Source: Lamellibrachia satsuma (lineage: Eukaryota; Annelida; Polychaeta; Sabellida; Siboglinidae). From it: a stretch of DNA of 64,000 nucleotides. Positions 46,301 to 56,816 of the stretch are shown piece after piece (the stretch's first letter is position 1; the number at the start of each line of letters is the position of its first letter). Position numbers and translations under genes: made by a program. A model generated the notes under the pieces. The model was not told the origin of the DNA, did not search any database, and was given only the letters and a program-made list of their open reading frames with translations. The stretch lies in assembly GCA_033239005.1 (NCBI GenBank), contig BSQZ01000005.1:2012501-2076500 (forward strand). Direction: 5' to 3'.

Positions 46301-47104
46301 CTGTACTGGAAACAATGGTATATGCTACTATACTGGTAACAATGGTATATGCTGCTAGCCTGCTATACTGGTAACAATGGTATATGCTGCTATACTGGTA
46401 ACAATGGTATATGCTGCTATACTGGTAACAATGGTATATGCTGCTATACTGGTAACATAATGGAATGGAAATGAGTCTTAAAAATAAAAAAAATTTAAAT
46501 GTTGACAAAAATGTTGAAAAAGGTTTTGTGGTTTGTGCAGGTGAAACTAATTGTCACTGTAAGATATCTTACGCCAGTTTATGTCCTACAGGTTTGTCCC
46601 AGGGGAGTGGCCGACAGGGTGAACTTGGGACTAATCCCAAGTTCTCAAGATGGATGGCCAGTGGCGTGCGCTGCCCTGAAGCCATGCACAGGAGGAATAC
46701 TACACATACACATGAATGTTGCCAGTTATCGTGGAAACACAGCGTCATGTGATTGCAGTCACAGCAGAGTGTTAAAGGATAGATCCTTGGTTGTTCCACC
46801 TGGTGTTGAAACATTGAACTGTACAGTAACAAATGGTGGTTCTTGTAGCGAGGAATCGAGTGGACCGTGTAACATACAAACCCTCGGGAGACTCAGTGGA
46901 GTTTCAAAGAGAACCACTGTGAAGTCAGAATGGGTTATCTGGGCCAGGCAAACTGCAAGCCAAATAAAAACCATCCTGGATAAACAGTGTGAATCTGATT
47001 GGACGACTACAATACTGCATGTGGAACGTGTAAAATCATATGCCCCTCATATCGACCATCTTGTGTTAGATTTAGAGTGTCGTCCAGCAAATATTTCTTG
47101 CTAA
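37384..47104 (+). CDS. TRMT12: tRNA wybutosine-synthesizing protein 2 (TYW2), complete
   Basis: Six exons (37384-37457, 39154-39497, 40370-40520, 41475-41584, 42970-43127, 46592-47104) join in frame to 449 residues (human 448). Conserved blocks are NGSVAIPI, GDLVLLPHNSFQ, ENGIVYCYDITKCM, SGNITEKLRLASF, SAM-binding VVVDMYAGIGYFTLPYLV (about 219-237), HACEWN with the acidic residue at 248, NLGLIPSSQDGWPVAC, GGILHIHMNV and VKSYAPHIDHLVLDLEC. TYW2 transfers the aminocarboxypropyl group of SAM to the tricyclic base at position 37 of tRNA-Phe. Exon 1 is short and its GTTATT donor is weak, but it keeps frame and matches the family's AQYLVHKL-type start. The introns hold at least four tandem arrays and two SINEs. 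Confidence 0.95.
37976..38102. repeat. 32-bp tandem repeat of palindromes, four copies
   Basis: Units start at 37976, 38008, 38040 and 38072. Each unit holds a hairpin AACCTTTGT-AA-ACAAAGGTT and successive units are joined by the palindrome AACATGTT. It lies in TRMT12 intron 1. Confidence 0.93.
38240..38395 (-). repeat. Dispersed CCTCCCA-rich repeat copy
   Basis: The minus strand reads GGGGTCTCAACCTCTCAACT, then several CCACCTCCCACC-type segments, related to the 104-bp units at 6.17 kb and to 50.46 kb. Confidence 0.7.
39705..39960 (-). mobile_element. tRNA-derived SINE copy 1
   Basis: The minus strand starts with a tRNA-like head (TAGCATTGTGG A-box region, GGGGTTCAAATC B-box), then a central TGCCTCAGTTCACTCAGCTG-type core and a TATATAAG-type tail. 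It shares head, core and tail with copies at 43.47 and 48.56 kb. TRMT12 intron 2, antisense. Confidence 0.8.
42089..42934 (+). repeat. 28-bp minisatellite, about 30 copies
   Basis: Units of 28 bp containing GTTCCTGCATACGGCCAAG; the variants (ATACAG, ATATGG, TTGAC or TTAAC) are mixed along the array. The array ends 35 bp before TRMT12 exon 5. Confidence 0.97.
43128..43410 (+). repeat. 38-42-bp minisatellite starting at the TRMT12 exon 5 splice donor, part 1
   Basis: About seven units starting exactly at the donor, each beginning GTGGGTACTC or a near variant and ending TACAG or TGCAG. It is separated from part 2 by a SINE. Confidence 0.93.
43470..43740 (-). mobile_element. tRNA-derived SINE copy 2, inserted in the minisatellite
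   Basis: The minus-strand head has a clear A box (TGGTCTAGTGG) and B box (GAGTTCAAGACC) and a cloverleaf-like head, then a core with TGCCTCAGTCTACTCAGCTG. Long 3' extension past the tRNA-like head shows it is a SINE, not a tRNA gene. Confidence 0.85.
43741..44550 (+). repeat. 38-42-bp minisatellite, part 2
   Basis: About 20 diverged units (GTGGATACTTGGGTGCCACT and GTTTACACCTGTAGCTACAG types), continuing the array interrupted by the SINE. Many units contain ACAGGTGGAT or ACAGGTGGGT. Confidence 0.93.
44785..46457 (+). repeat. 27-bp minisatellite, about 60 copies, with a 36-bp variant
   Basis: Units contain TATACTGGTAACAATGGTAT; about nine units carry an extra 9 bp (GCTAGCCTG-type). It reads openly in several frames (GICCYTGNN or MVYAAILVT) because 27 and 36 are multiples of three. 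It fills most of TRMT12 intron 5 downstream of the previous array. Confidence 0.97.
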
Positions 47105-47420
47105 GTTGGTAAGGAAAAGTCTTCCGAAGTCTAACATAAAGTGTTAGCTATATGTTGTCCAGCAGATATTTCCAACTTGAGACAGCTTTGAAAGATTAAC
47201 ACAAAGTGTTTCATCTATAATGTGTTGTCCAGCAAATATTTCCATATGTAAAAATCCTCCAAAGATTAACACAAAGTATTTGATACATAACATGTTGACC
47301 AGCAAATGTATCCTGTTGAAATGTCAAGGAACTATCCTGTGAAATCCTTCAAAGATTAACACAAAATATTAGAATTAGAATATCATATTGCAGATGTGTC
47401 CTGCTGGAAATCCTCCATAT
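47076..47420 (+). repeat. 70-75-bp tandem repeat spanning the TRMT12 stop codon and 3' UTR
   Basis: CCAGCAAATATTTC-type sequence recurs at 47084 (coding), 47159, 47229 and 47299, with AAAGATTAACACAAAG between. The first copy is the last codons of TRMT12. Confidence 0.85.
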
Positions 47421-48560
47421 CAGCAAAACAGTAAAGTGTAACAACTTTTAGCTAAACTAAAATACTAGTACACATCTACTTTGAAGTGTAGTAACTATAT
47501 GATTTCAGTTTCTTTTCTTTCGTCGTTTTTTGTGTGAGCAGAAGTAGGCTTTAGCTAATGAGGTCGAGGCTAAAAGAACAGCTGGTGATAACAGAACAGA
47601 CAACAAGTTATTTAATTACATGTATTTACATTAAAAATTAGTTCTTAGTCAAGATATTTATTATATTTCTTAATTTAACCTCCATTTTTTTAAAGAGCTA
47701 ATTGTTAACACCATTTAGAAGTTGACATATTGCTTAGGATTATTTCTATTAGATCCAACATTTGAATGCATTTGTTATTTCCAACTATTATCCTATTGTT
47801 ATTATATATACACCGGCGTATCTAAATAGCCATATTATATGAAACTAAATGAGTTAATTGGAGGGTTAAGATTTTTTGTCCACCTTGCTTCAAGTAGCAC
47901 TAAATTTAGCTTCACTTTTTATAGAAGTTTGTAGAAAATGTATAATGTTCAATCATTCCAACAAATGCTTTTTGTTATAAACATGAGTGTGATTTTTTTG
48001 CTCTGATATTTTACATAAGTTAGTGTTCAATTCATATTTTGTTTTTGTTGATGGAAATACTTTTGAAATAAAAAAAGTGTGTTTCCTACATGCTGTGCAA
48101 AGTCTTCTTTGAAATATTTGTGGTTTCAGTTGGACCCACCAATAGAAATGCTGTCTGTGATTCTCTACATTCTAATGTAGTTGTAATTATGTTATACTTC
48201 GGTAATATTTTAGTGTTGCAGGTGACCATTCATATAACCTAGGAACATGATGACTGCTAGAAACATTGAAATCTCTTTTTATTGGACACATGAGCAAAAT
48301 AAATATTGATTGTATGTTTTCCAACAAGAAACACAAATTTTAACACTTTAAACTGTGTTATGACTTATAAACTGACAGAAATTTTAATAAGAAATGTGAC
48401 TTACTATAATACACATTTTGAGCATTATTCTTTAGTAAAGGGATATTAATATTAGATAGTTTGAATCTGATTTAATATCCATAGGACAGGAATGCCTCTC
48501 TACCTGGCTCCCACCCTCTCTGATGTCAGTTCCTCCATTGTAGAAAAAGGTCTTATATAG

Positions 48561-48870
48561 ATTCTTATATAGCGCGGTATCCAGTCCTCGGGACTGCTCA
48601 AAGCGCTTTACACTTCACCCCTTGGCAGACCTGTTCATTCCAACGCCATTTTGACTTCTATGGGAAGCATTCAGCCATGCAATTATTGCGCGAAGAATAT
48701 TCATTCAGATATCCACCACTGTACTGCCAAGTACTTGTTTATACATCTGAGTGAACTGTGGCAATGTGGGATGAAAGAAACTGCCAAAGCTTTGAAACAG
48801 TAGCAAGAGGATTCGAACCTAGGCTCTTGATTGAGAGCCTGATGTTCTAACTGCTACACTACCGTGCCCC
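48561..48870 (-). mobile_element. tRNA-derived SINE copy 3
   Basis: The minus-strand head has TAGTGTAGCAG and AGGTTCGAATCC (B box), a core with GCCACAGTTCACTCAGATG, and a 3' tail TGTAAAGCGCTTTGAGCAGT followed by CGCTATATAAGAA. This is the longest and best preserved copy of the family in the window. Confidence 0.88.
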
Positions 48871-49029
48871 ACAGTTCAGTTTCCACATCCTCCCCTCTCT
48901 TCCGTACTCTCTGACACATCCCTCTCTTCCTTACTCTCTGACACATCCCTCTCTTCCTTACTCTCTGACACATCAAATCTTCTGTGAGCCCCTCATTTCA
49001 TCCCACTTCTCTCTTTGAGTTCGATCCCT

Positions 49030-49205
49030 TGGAAAAGGAGAGATGGAAATAGAGAGTGAGAAGGAGAGAGAGGGAGAGAGGAAGGAGAGGGGGTGGGAGG
49101 GAGGGAGGAGAGAGGGTGGGAGGGAGGGAGGAGAGGGTGGGAGAGATAGGGGGACAAGAGGGGGAAGGAGAGACTGAGATGGAGGCAGAGGAAGGGCAGG
49201 AGGAA
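49030..49205. repeat. Purine-rich GGGAGGGAGG tract
   Basis: About 175 bp of almost pure A/G on the plus strand, with repeated GGTGGGAGGGAGGGAGGA-type runs; a candidate for G-quadruplex or triplex DNA. Confidence 0.9.
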
Positions 49206-49439
49206 GAATGATGGGGTGAATTGGGTAGAATAACTATAATATCAACATTCATAGAGGGGGCAGATAAGTAAGAAGTGGCTGTTACCCAACATTAAGGACG
49301 CACTCAGTGGGTTGTTTGTATTGTATAACACACCTTTTCCCATAAACAGATGATACTGTGACAGGTAACCTACAAATAGACTTTCCCATCCATAATTGGA
49401 ATCCTGTCATTGGAAGAATAGACTAGCCCACTTTGATGA

Positions 49440-49560
49440 CTACAAGTGTCAGTGATTGGTGGAGGTCACTGACTCACTGGACCTCAGGTGTGCACGGAAT
49501 ACTGCCATCAATACAGGTGGCAACAAGTAGAACTGCAGTTCATTCATCTGACATCGCCAG
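49440..49560 (+). promoter_or_regulatory. Candidate non-coding first exon of the SRCR-CUB receptor
   Basis: A strong donor (GCCAG/GTAAGA) at 49560/49561 closes a leader with no ATG in its last 100 bases. Splicing to the acceptor at 49978-49979 would place the ATG one base into the next exon. The left edge is a guess. Confidence 0.4.
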
Positions 49561-49828
49561 GTAAGATATATGTCATTGCTGCTTTTCTTGCAAATTAATT
49601 ATGCATGTGTTATTGAATTCAGTTAATTACTTAGTTAATTACTTGTCATTTAACATGACTAATAATTAATATTTGACACTAATGTAAGCAAAGCACCTCT
49701 GACAAAATATAGTTATTTTTGTGTGAACTATAGTTGGATGTAAATTTGAGGTAACTGTAATTTTGCATGGTTTATAAACATATTGTTGATCTATTTGTAT
49801 AATTCATTTAGAGTTTTACCAACTAAAG

Positions 49829-49832
<4 letters not shown>

Positions 49833-49898
<66 letters not shown>

Positions 49899-49900
49899 CG
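49833..49900. repeat. (TA)n microsatellite
   Basis: About 65 bp of TA repeat, ending about 80 bp before the acceptor of the first coding exon of the receptor gene. Confidence 0.96.
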
Positions 49901-49980
49901 CTGATAGGCTTTTCATGAGCTGTGCTTGCAGGACATTTTGTTTGTATAATTTACAACAGGCAGTCATTGGCTTCTGCAGG

Positions 49981-52900
49981 ATGGTTCGGCTTACATGTTG
50001 TGGAGGGCATTGTCCATGTCGCTGGCCATCTAATTGGTCAATGACCTGCATTGGTTGCCATGGAAACCACTGGCTCTTAATTACAGCGATAATGCTACTT
50101 CGTGACCGTTGCTGGGCAACAGAAACAAGTAAGTTGTTAGGTGTCTTCTGTGTGAACCGCTCGATGTGTTATTATTTAGGCAGAAGCCACAACACAGGTG
50201 ACTGTAATACACTGCTGATCAGAATCGCAGATATTCTCACTGTATTAAAATGCATTGCTTAAGTGAATCAGCCACTTAATTAATATAATCAAATTGCTTT
50301 GGCCTGAAGTGATTCCATGTGGTGTTGTGAGTGGATTAGGTGTTTGAGGACTGTTGTTGACAGCACATCCTGACTGCAAGGACACTCTACGGCTGTGGGG
50401 AGGAACCAACCACTCCGGCTACGTGCAGGTACGTGCAGATCACGTGGCAAGATAGAAGGGGTACGGCAGGGGTCTCAATGTCCCACCTCCCACCTGTTTT
50501 GGTGGCCATCCCCCCTTCATTTTTGAGAGACCACCTCCCACCAATCATACCTCTCACTTTCCACCTTCCTTTTCTCAAGATTGTCAGATAATTACATGTA
50601 ATAGTGACAGCATCTGTCTTTTAAAGTAGAAAGTGATCAAATATGTACTTTTAAATACTTTAGGTAAGTAACAAATTATCATTGACAGCGCTGATGATGT
50701 GGATCCTAATTGCAGTGTTTAATCATGGAGAAATACCCAACATTTTGTTTTAAACTAGAATATTTGAACTATTCTAGAATTATGGAAAGAAATTAATCAC
50801 TGTGAAGTCTGTTTTTGGGTTGTTTGTGATTATATAAAAAATGGAAATATTCTTGTTGGATGGGGTTGTATTTAGAAAAGTAAAATGGAATATACAGATA
50901 CATAATTAGGAGTCACATTTTTCGTAGGTCATTTTTAAAAGATAAACCAGAAATATGTTTTATTGTTTCTTGCAGCTGCTCCTAGGTGGCGCCTGGCATG
51001 ACGTCTGCTCCCAAGATTGGGACGAAGGGATCGGGGCTGTGCTTTGCACACACCTTGGCTTCCAGAGCTTTTCTGGGTTTGGGAATGGGACTGGAGAACT
51101 GGTGGAGTTGGATGGGAAGAAGTATGAAACATACGCTCGCTGTAAAGGTGAGATATGGGAAGGAGACACGTACAGTACTGTATAACACCACATTTTTGCA
51201 TCAAAGAAATTTGTGAGAATTGCCCTTTTGCATGAATTTATCGTCCAACAAATATAAAATACAAACATCTTAAGCCAAAGGGAAAATGCACAGGAATGTA
51301 CCAAATCCACCAAAATTACTTTCTGCAAAATGTTTTCAAATGCATTTTCTGCGAGTATGCAGTGTTTTACAGTAATTGGAACTTTTGCTAAAATGTCTAC
51401 ATTTTGACTGGAAGGAATTTTATCTAATTCCCAAAGGTTGGAGTAACTTCTGTAAAACAATACACATAATAACAAAGTTACTTCTTGTTGTCAGATTGAC
51501 CCATTACAAAGGTAACAACACTGTTGTCATATGGACACAGATTTCTAAGATGGACAGAATGGTCTATGGCCAGAAAGGTCACGTGATCCAAAACACTTGT
51601 TTAACTCCTTTAGTCCATTTGTATCCGCAGTGGCGTGAAATAGCTTTTTCTACATATACATGCAACGTATCTTGCAATGTGCTGTACTTATTATTGATGG
51701 ATCATTTAATGCTTAGTTCCACTTCCTCTTAATCAGAATGAACTAATGGCATTGTTGTTCAAAATATATATGCTGAACTTTATCAAAATTAATAGGTAAA
51801 TGTTGATTTGGTAACCTCAAAAAATTATTTAACATAACTTTACTTTACTTTACTTAGCGAACTCTTGTAGACTTGAAATATAAATTAAAATTTGCCATAT
51901 ACGTTTAGCATTATTTGTAATAATTATGTTTATTACACGTAGACATGATTTGGTTCATTCGTGCTTTCAGGAACTGAAAAGTGTCTGTCTGATTGTGAGG
52001 GTCATGGATGGCAGAGGGCGGCTGTTTCTGCCCCCAAACCTGTGGGTACTGCCCTGTGTTACTTAATGGTTGGCACGGTACTACACTGCAGTCACACAAA
52101 CTTCACACATACTGCGGAACCAATGAATATTACAACAATGGCAGCCAGGTCCGATGGCTTCTACCTGGTGGCAGGTAGGTGTACTAACTATATCGAATAA
52201 ATGGTAGCTAATCTCTGCTGTTAGGGCTTATGGCATAAATGGTTGTTGATCATAGAAAATACAGAAAACTGAAATAAAATATATTTTTAAGAAAGTGCGA
52301 CACAAGAATTAAATGAATTTGTTTGATAATGCTGGCCAATTTCAATATTGTTTTATGACTTCTCATGTTATTTTAACAAATTTCAAAGGACAGTCATAGA
52401 CTCATGATGCTTTATTGCTAGTTTGTCATCTAGTGCAACTTTAAACCATCATCTGCCATGCACATGTAACAAAGAAGTTAATTGTTTGTCTCCTTCTAGT
52501 TTCTCTCGCTCACTCACTCACTCTTCGCTCCTGCTGGATCAGATGCCAACAAATCTTCTCCAGCCAGCTTGGTCTTGGGCAAGCCAGCCAAGATTGATCA
52601 TTCTACTTTAGTGTCTAAATAATGTTTCTTGATCCAGACACAGACAACGTTGGAGAGGTGAGGAAACATGAGGAATGTCCTAACAGCAGGGAAACAAGAA
52701 CTGGCTCCGACAGTATTGGTCGGATCACTTCTCCATTTTATCCCCAGTTCTACCCTGGACAGACACACTGCCGATGGAAGATTGAAGTACATAAATCCCA
52801 ACATGTGGAGATAGTGGTCATCGGTAAGTGACATGGAGACGTACTTGAAATTGACTCATTTACATGGTTGATGTGGTATCATCAGAAAAGCATATTATTC

Positions 52901-55900
52901 TGGAAGGTGAAAAACTCAAGACTGTGGGAGAGTTATGCTTCTTGGATAGCACAGTACCATCTACAGAGAGATATGTAAGTCGACACGTAGCGTTAGCATT
53001 GAGAGCCTTTGGTAGATTCAGAAATGACATATTTTCCAACAGAAGCATCTCAATGAGATTGAAAGCCAGATTATATGGAGCCCTTTAATAAACTGCCAAT
53101 AGCAATCTATGTTGCGGAGGCTTGGATGCTACGATCACAGGAGATACAATTTCTTAAGGTTTTTGAGATGCACTGCCTGTGGGCTATTAGAGGTGTTACC
53201 AGGGCGGACAGATTACAGAATATCAAGATCAGAAAGGATATTTTTACCCCTGAATTTATCACAGGTGTCATAAGACTCAGGTGGTTTTGGCACATTTGCC
53301 GTATGCAAAGAGATAACATCGTTAGGTAAACATACAAACAAGACTTAAAAGGACAGCAGAAGAGAGGAAGACCACCAGATCAGGAATGATACTGGGTTCA
53401 AGCTGTTGACAGCAGAATGGCATGCCATAAATAGAATGGAACAGAGGGGTGCAGCTTCCCGGAGGACAGCGAGGGGTCACTATGATGTATGCTTTTAAGT
53501 CAAGTAAGGAGGGTTGGCAAGTTTCTGATGAGATGGTAAATACGTTTCTGACGTATAGCTATAAAGCATCAGAAACTAAACAAGATGTGCCATTTTATTT
53601 AATGTAGACTGTAATTTAAAATCAATATATTATCCTGTCACCATTCATATGCAAATACAACTTTTAGCACATAGTAATGATTACAGAAATAACTGTGCAC
53701 CAAGGTTTCACTAGGCAGCTCGCTTTTAAAACAACAGGACAGGTGTCAGTCACAATTGGGAAACCATGAAGTAAACTGGCTGGGTGTAAGTGCATACCAG
53801 CAATAACATTGGCAGAGAACATCAATGAACTGAGTTAGGACTGTGGACAGGTGTCATTGACAATTGGGAAGGCAATAAAAGGCTAGGCAAGGATTTCTTT
53901 GCAGAGTTCTTGGAGTTAAGGTTAATGCATTGCAAATGTATTGATAAATTGTGAACAATTTTGTTAGCAACTTCGAGATGGATGTTAAAGGAAATTGTGA
54001 ATATATTAGCAACTCTGACTCAGAGCAGGACTATTAATAAATGAATGTTAATTAAAAATGTTAACTAAAATAAATGTTTTTTGTAACATTATTCATGATT
54101 TTGTTGTTTTTTCTTTTTCTTACTTAAATTAACTATATCATAGACTATGAATACTGATTGTAGACTTCCAGACTGAGAAGGGCCAAGACTTCCTGTCAAT
54201 CTATGAAGGCAGGAACAGCTCCACAGGATTCTCACGACTTGCACGGCTACACGGCAACCTCACAAGTGACTGGCAGTTGGACTTCATTGTTTGAACAAAT
54301 GCCATACATAAATATGAATTTTCAGTAATAATAATTCGAATTACAATATTGTCACAAGAACTATTATCAACATGAATAATTATCGTCACTACAAGTATTG
54401 TACCAATAGTGTACAACAACTACAAGTATTCTACTTTTTTATGGGACTTGTTTGAAGATGTCATTGTTGGATGTCCTCCGTTTGTTATCTCTCTGTGGCT
54501 GGGGTTACCACTTGGATGGTGTCTGCCGCTCTAATGAGCCATTTTCTCAAAATATTATATATACAATACAGACTGGTGATGTGATGTCTCAACAATGTTG
54601 CGGCTGTTGTTGTAGGCAACGGCTTCAAGTTAACATTTCAGAGTCGCTCATCTGTTGTCTATCTTGACTTCTGTTCTGATGAATACATCAGTGAGAGAGG
54701 ATTCCTTGTTGAGTTCAATGCTATTCAGCCTCCTAGTGACTCTGGTAAGATACAGAGAATATTCTTATGCTCAAATCAACTATTTATGTTACTGTTTTGA
54801 AATACTGTTTTGTAATGCAGTTTTCGTTTACATGTTTGTATAATATTCCTTGTAAAACTGAGCAATATAGCAAAATAATATAGAATTGCATGACACTTGG
54901 GAAGGGTGATTGCTGAATGATTCTTGTTTGGGGTTTGACCTATGTGCGTCGAGTTAGCTACAGTGAATATCAGCACAAAACACAGCTGTAGTATATGGGT
55001 AAACTATACTCATGTTAAAGTCAGACATATAGATGCTACACAGCGCTGCAATACAATTTTTTATTTAAACTAGACTATTATGTCACTGTGAAAGTGAACT
55101 TGATGGTCAAGGATGTAACAAACTGTCATGCCAGTTTGTTATACATCTGGAATTACATAACACTAGTTGCGAGAATATAGGAACTTGCCACAAGAATTGT
55201 CTTCCTTCTTTCAGATCAAAAGACAATGACAGAGAAACGAAGACTTGGTTTGACAGAACACGACGCAGTCTTTTTGTCGTTGGCAATGTTGCTCCTGTTG
55301 ATGCTGCTCGGCACTCTCCTAGTGTGGAGGAGGAAAATGAAAAGTCACAAAATGTGAGCATTTGCCAAATATCCCCTGTGAGAAGAATCCACGTTTTGCT
55401 TCCTCTGCATTTTCCCTTGCAAAGGTTGTCCCTTGGTTTTTCCCTCATGGGAACAACTAAGGTAAAGCAACTAGAACATACATAATTAAAGGTATCAAAA
55501 TATTATAAATCTGTAATCAGTTTTGAATAATATCACTGACTTAAGACAATAATATAATTTAAAGAAGGCTACGTTTAGAACATGGCAGTGGTTCGGAATC
55601 CCTCCAAATTAGTCAATAAAACTCAATCAGGTGTGATAATTATCATTGTTAATCGCAAACAAACTGGAACCAATATACCTACAGAGGTAACACATTTGTC
55701 ATAATTTGTGATAGTTACCATAGTAAAATCCTTTTACAAATATTTAAATATGTGCCCATGTAACATTAAGATTTTTGACAAATCTGTCATGTGTGTAGCT
55801 TTGAAAGACCTAGCGCGTTTTGTTTTAGTGGTTCCCGCTGCCATCCGTCGCTTCCCAAAGATCCTCCCTTAGAAGCCTGTGATGACTGCGTGACTAAGTC

Positions 55901-56816
55901 AACAAGTGTTCTTCAACTCTCTGTGCACAGGTCTATGCATAAGGTAACAATTCCCTATTTCACAGATCTCATATATAGCATTACGATAACTGACAAAAAT
56001 ACGTGACAACTTGGTAGTTTGTGACTGTCATGATAACAATACTAAACAAATTTCAAGATAGTCATTTATCTGTTTTAAGTATTATGATAAAGTGTATGTT
56101 GTAAAAATGCTACATATTGCATACTGCATCAGCGTTATTTCTCTTCTGATATATAACTGTATCAAATGAGAAATACAGTCTTAATTGTGGAGTGGCCACC
56201 AGACAGGATTCAAAATTTACAATGTATAAAAAGAAATTGTAGGACTTTTAATGGCTTACTTGTCAACATACCAGCCAGAGCTTCTTGGAATAACACTGTT
56301 GTTAAAACATTTCAAAGATGGCAATGAACATTATTAAACCATAAACCACGTTTGAATCCAGGTTTTGTTGTTATGTTTTCTATATTTAGCATCAATGTCA
56401 GCTAGATATTATTTTACACAACTTAAATGATTAATTCTATTTTAAAATTTTAGCAGATCTATTCATCGGAAGTGACGAAGGCCAGCACACAAATGTGGCT
56501 CCAAAGTGGCAGGCCAGATCTTCCTGAAGTGTGCAAAACAAGATGCAGCTATTCTACAAGATCAAACGCCGAAACATCAAAATATCTGGTAAAACATAAA
56601 AACACAGATCATCAACTTCACAGTACACTTTGGAAACCAGATATTGCCGTGATGACATCACCGGGTAACAGCAAGTGTTATGCAACATGTCTGGATAATC
56701 TAGATTATAACAGATTTAGCGAGAGGAAGCTGGACAGAAAGAAAGTAAAAAAGAAAGTCAATGGGTTGCTTTTAGACTGTTCTGTTGCTCCTTCTTTAAG
56801 TCCTGTTGATTGTTAA
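49981..56816 (+). CDS. Single-pass transmembrane receptor with one SRCR and one CUB domain
   Basis: Ten exons join in frame to 549 residues: 49981-50128, 50364-50428, 50976-51147, 51971-52174, 52638-52823, 54164-54265, 54616-54744, 55215-55353, 55799-55943, 56457-56816. An N-terminal hydrophobic stretch (WLLITAIMLL) after a second Met (codon 21) suggests a signal peptide. An SRCR domain follows (LRLWGGTNHSGYVQ, WHDVCSQDW, AVLCTHLGF, CLSDCEGHGW; about 57-155), then a CUB domain (GRITSPFYPQFYPGQTHCRW, DFLSIYEG, FKLTFQSRS, GFLVEFNAI; about 205-330), a helix at about 353-373 with an RRK stop-transfer, and a 176-residue tail with Tyr motifs (YNRF, YLVK). NFT and NIT are likely glycosylation sites. 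Ligand and function are unknown; a scavenger or adhesion role is only inferred. Confidence 0.85.
50455..50575 (+). repeat. Dispersed CCTCCCA-rich repeat copy
   Basis: Contains GGGGTCTCAATGTCCCACCT, GGTGGCCATCC and CCACCTCCCACC, matching the family at 6.17 and 38.24 kb. It lies in the receptor gene's second coding intron, just after the exon ending at 50428. Confidence 0.75.
52860..53505 (+). mobile_element. LINE reverse-transcriptase C-terminal fragment in the receptor's fifth intron
   Basis: Across frame breaks the plus strand reads FLDSTVPS, GRFRNDIFSNRSISMRLKAR, EAWMLRSQEIQFLKVFEMHC, IRGVTRADRLQN, IRLRWFWHICRMQ and QKRGRPP, the classic C-terminal thumb and tail of a non-LTR element. It is frame-broken, hence dead. 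It differs in family from the CR1/L2-like pieces. Confidence 0.92.

Larger units (their letters stand above)
47105..49440. other. TRMT12 3' UTR and intergenic region
   Basis: AATAAA at 48067-48072 is a candidate polyadenylation signal. A SINE lies at 48561-48870, three copies of CTCTCTTCCTTACTCTCTGA-type sequence at about 48890-48975, and a purine-rich G-tract region at 49030-49205. No coding exon was seen. Confidence 0.6.

Noticed and set aside
50935..51475. Minus-strand ORFs up to 171 codons
   Set aside because: Antisense shadows of the SRCR exon at 50976-51147.
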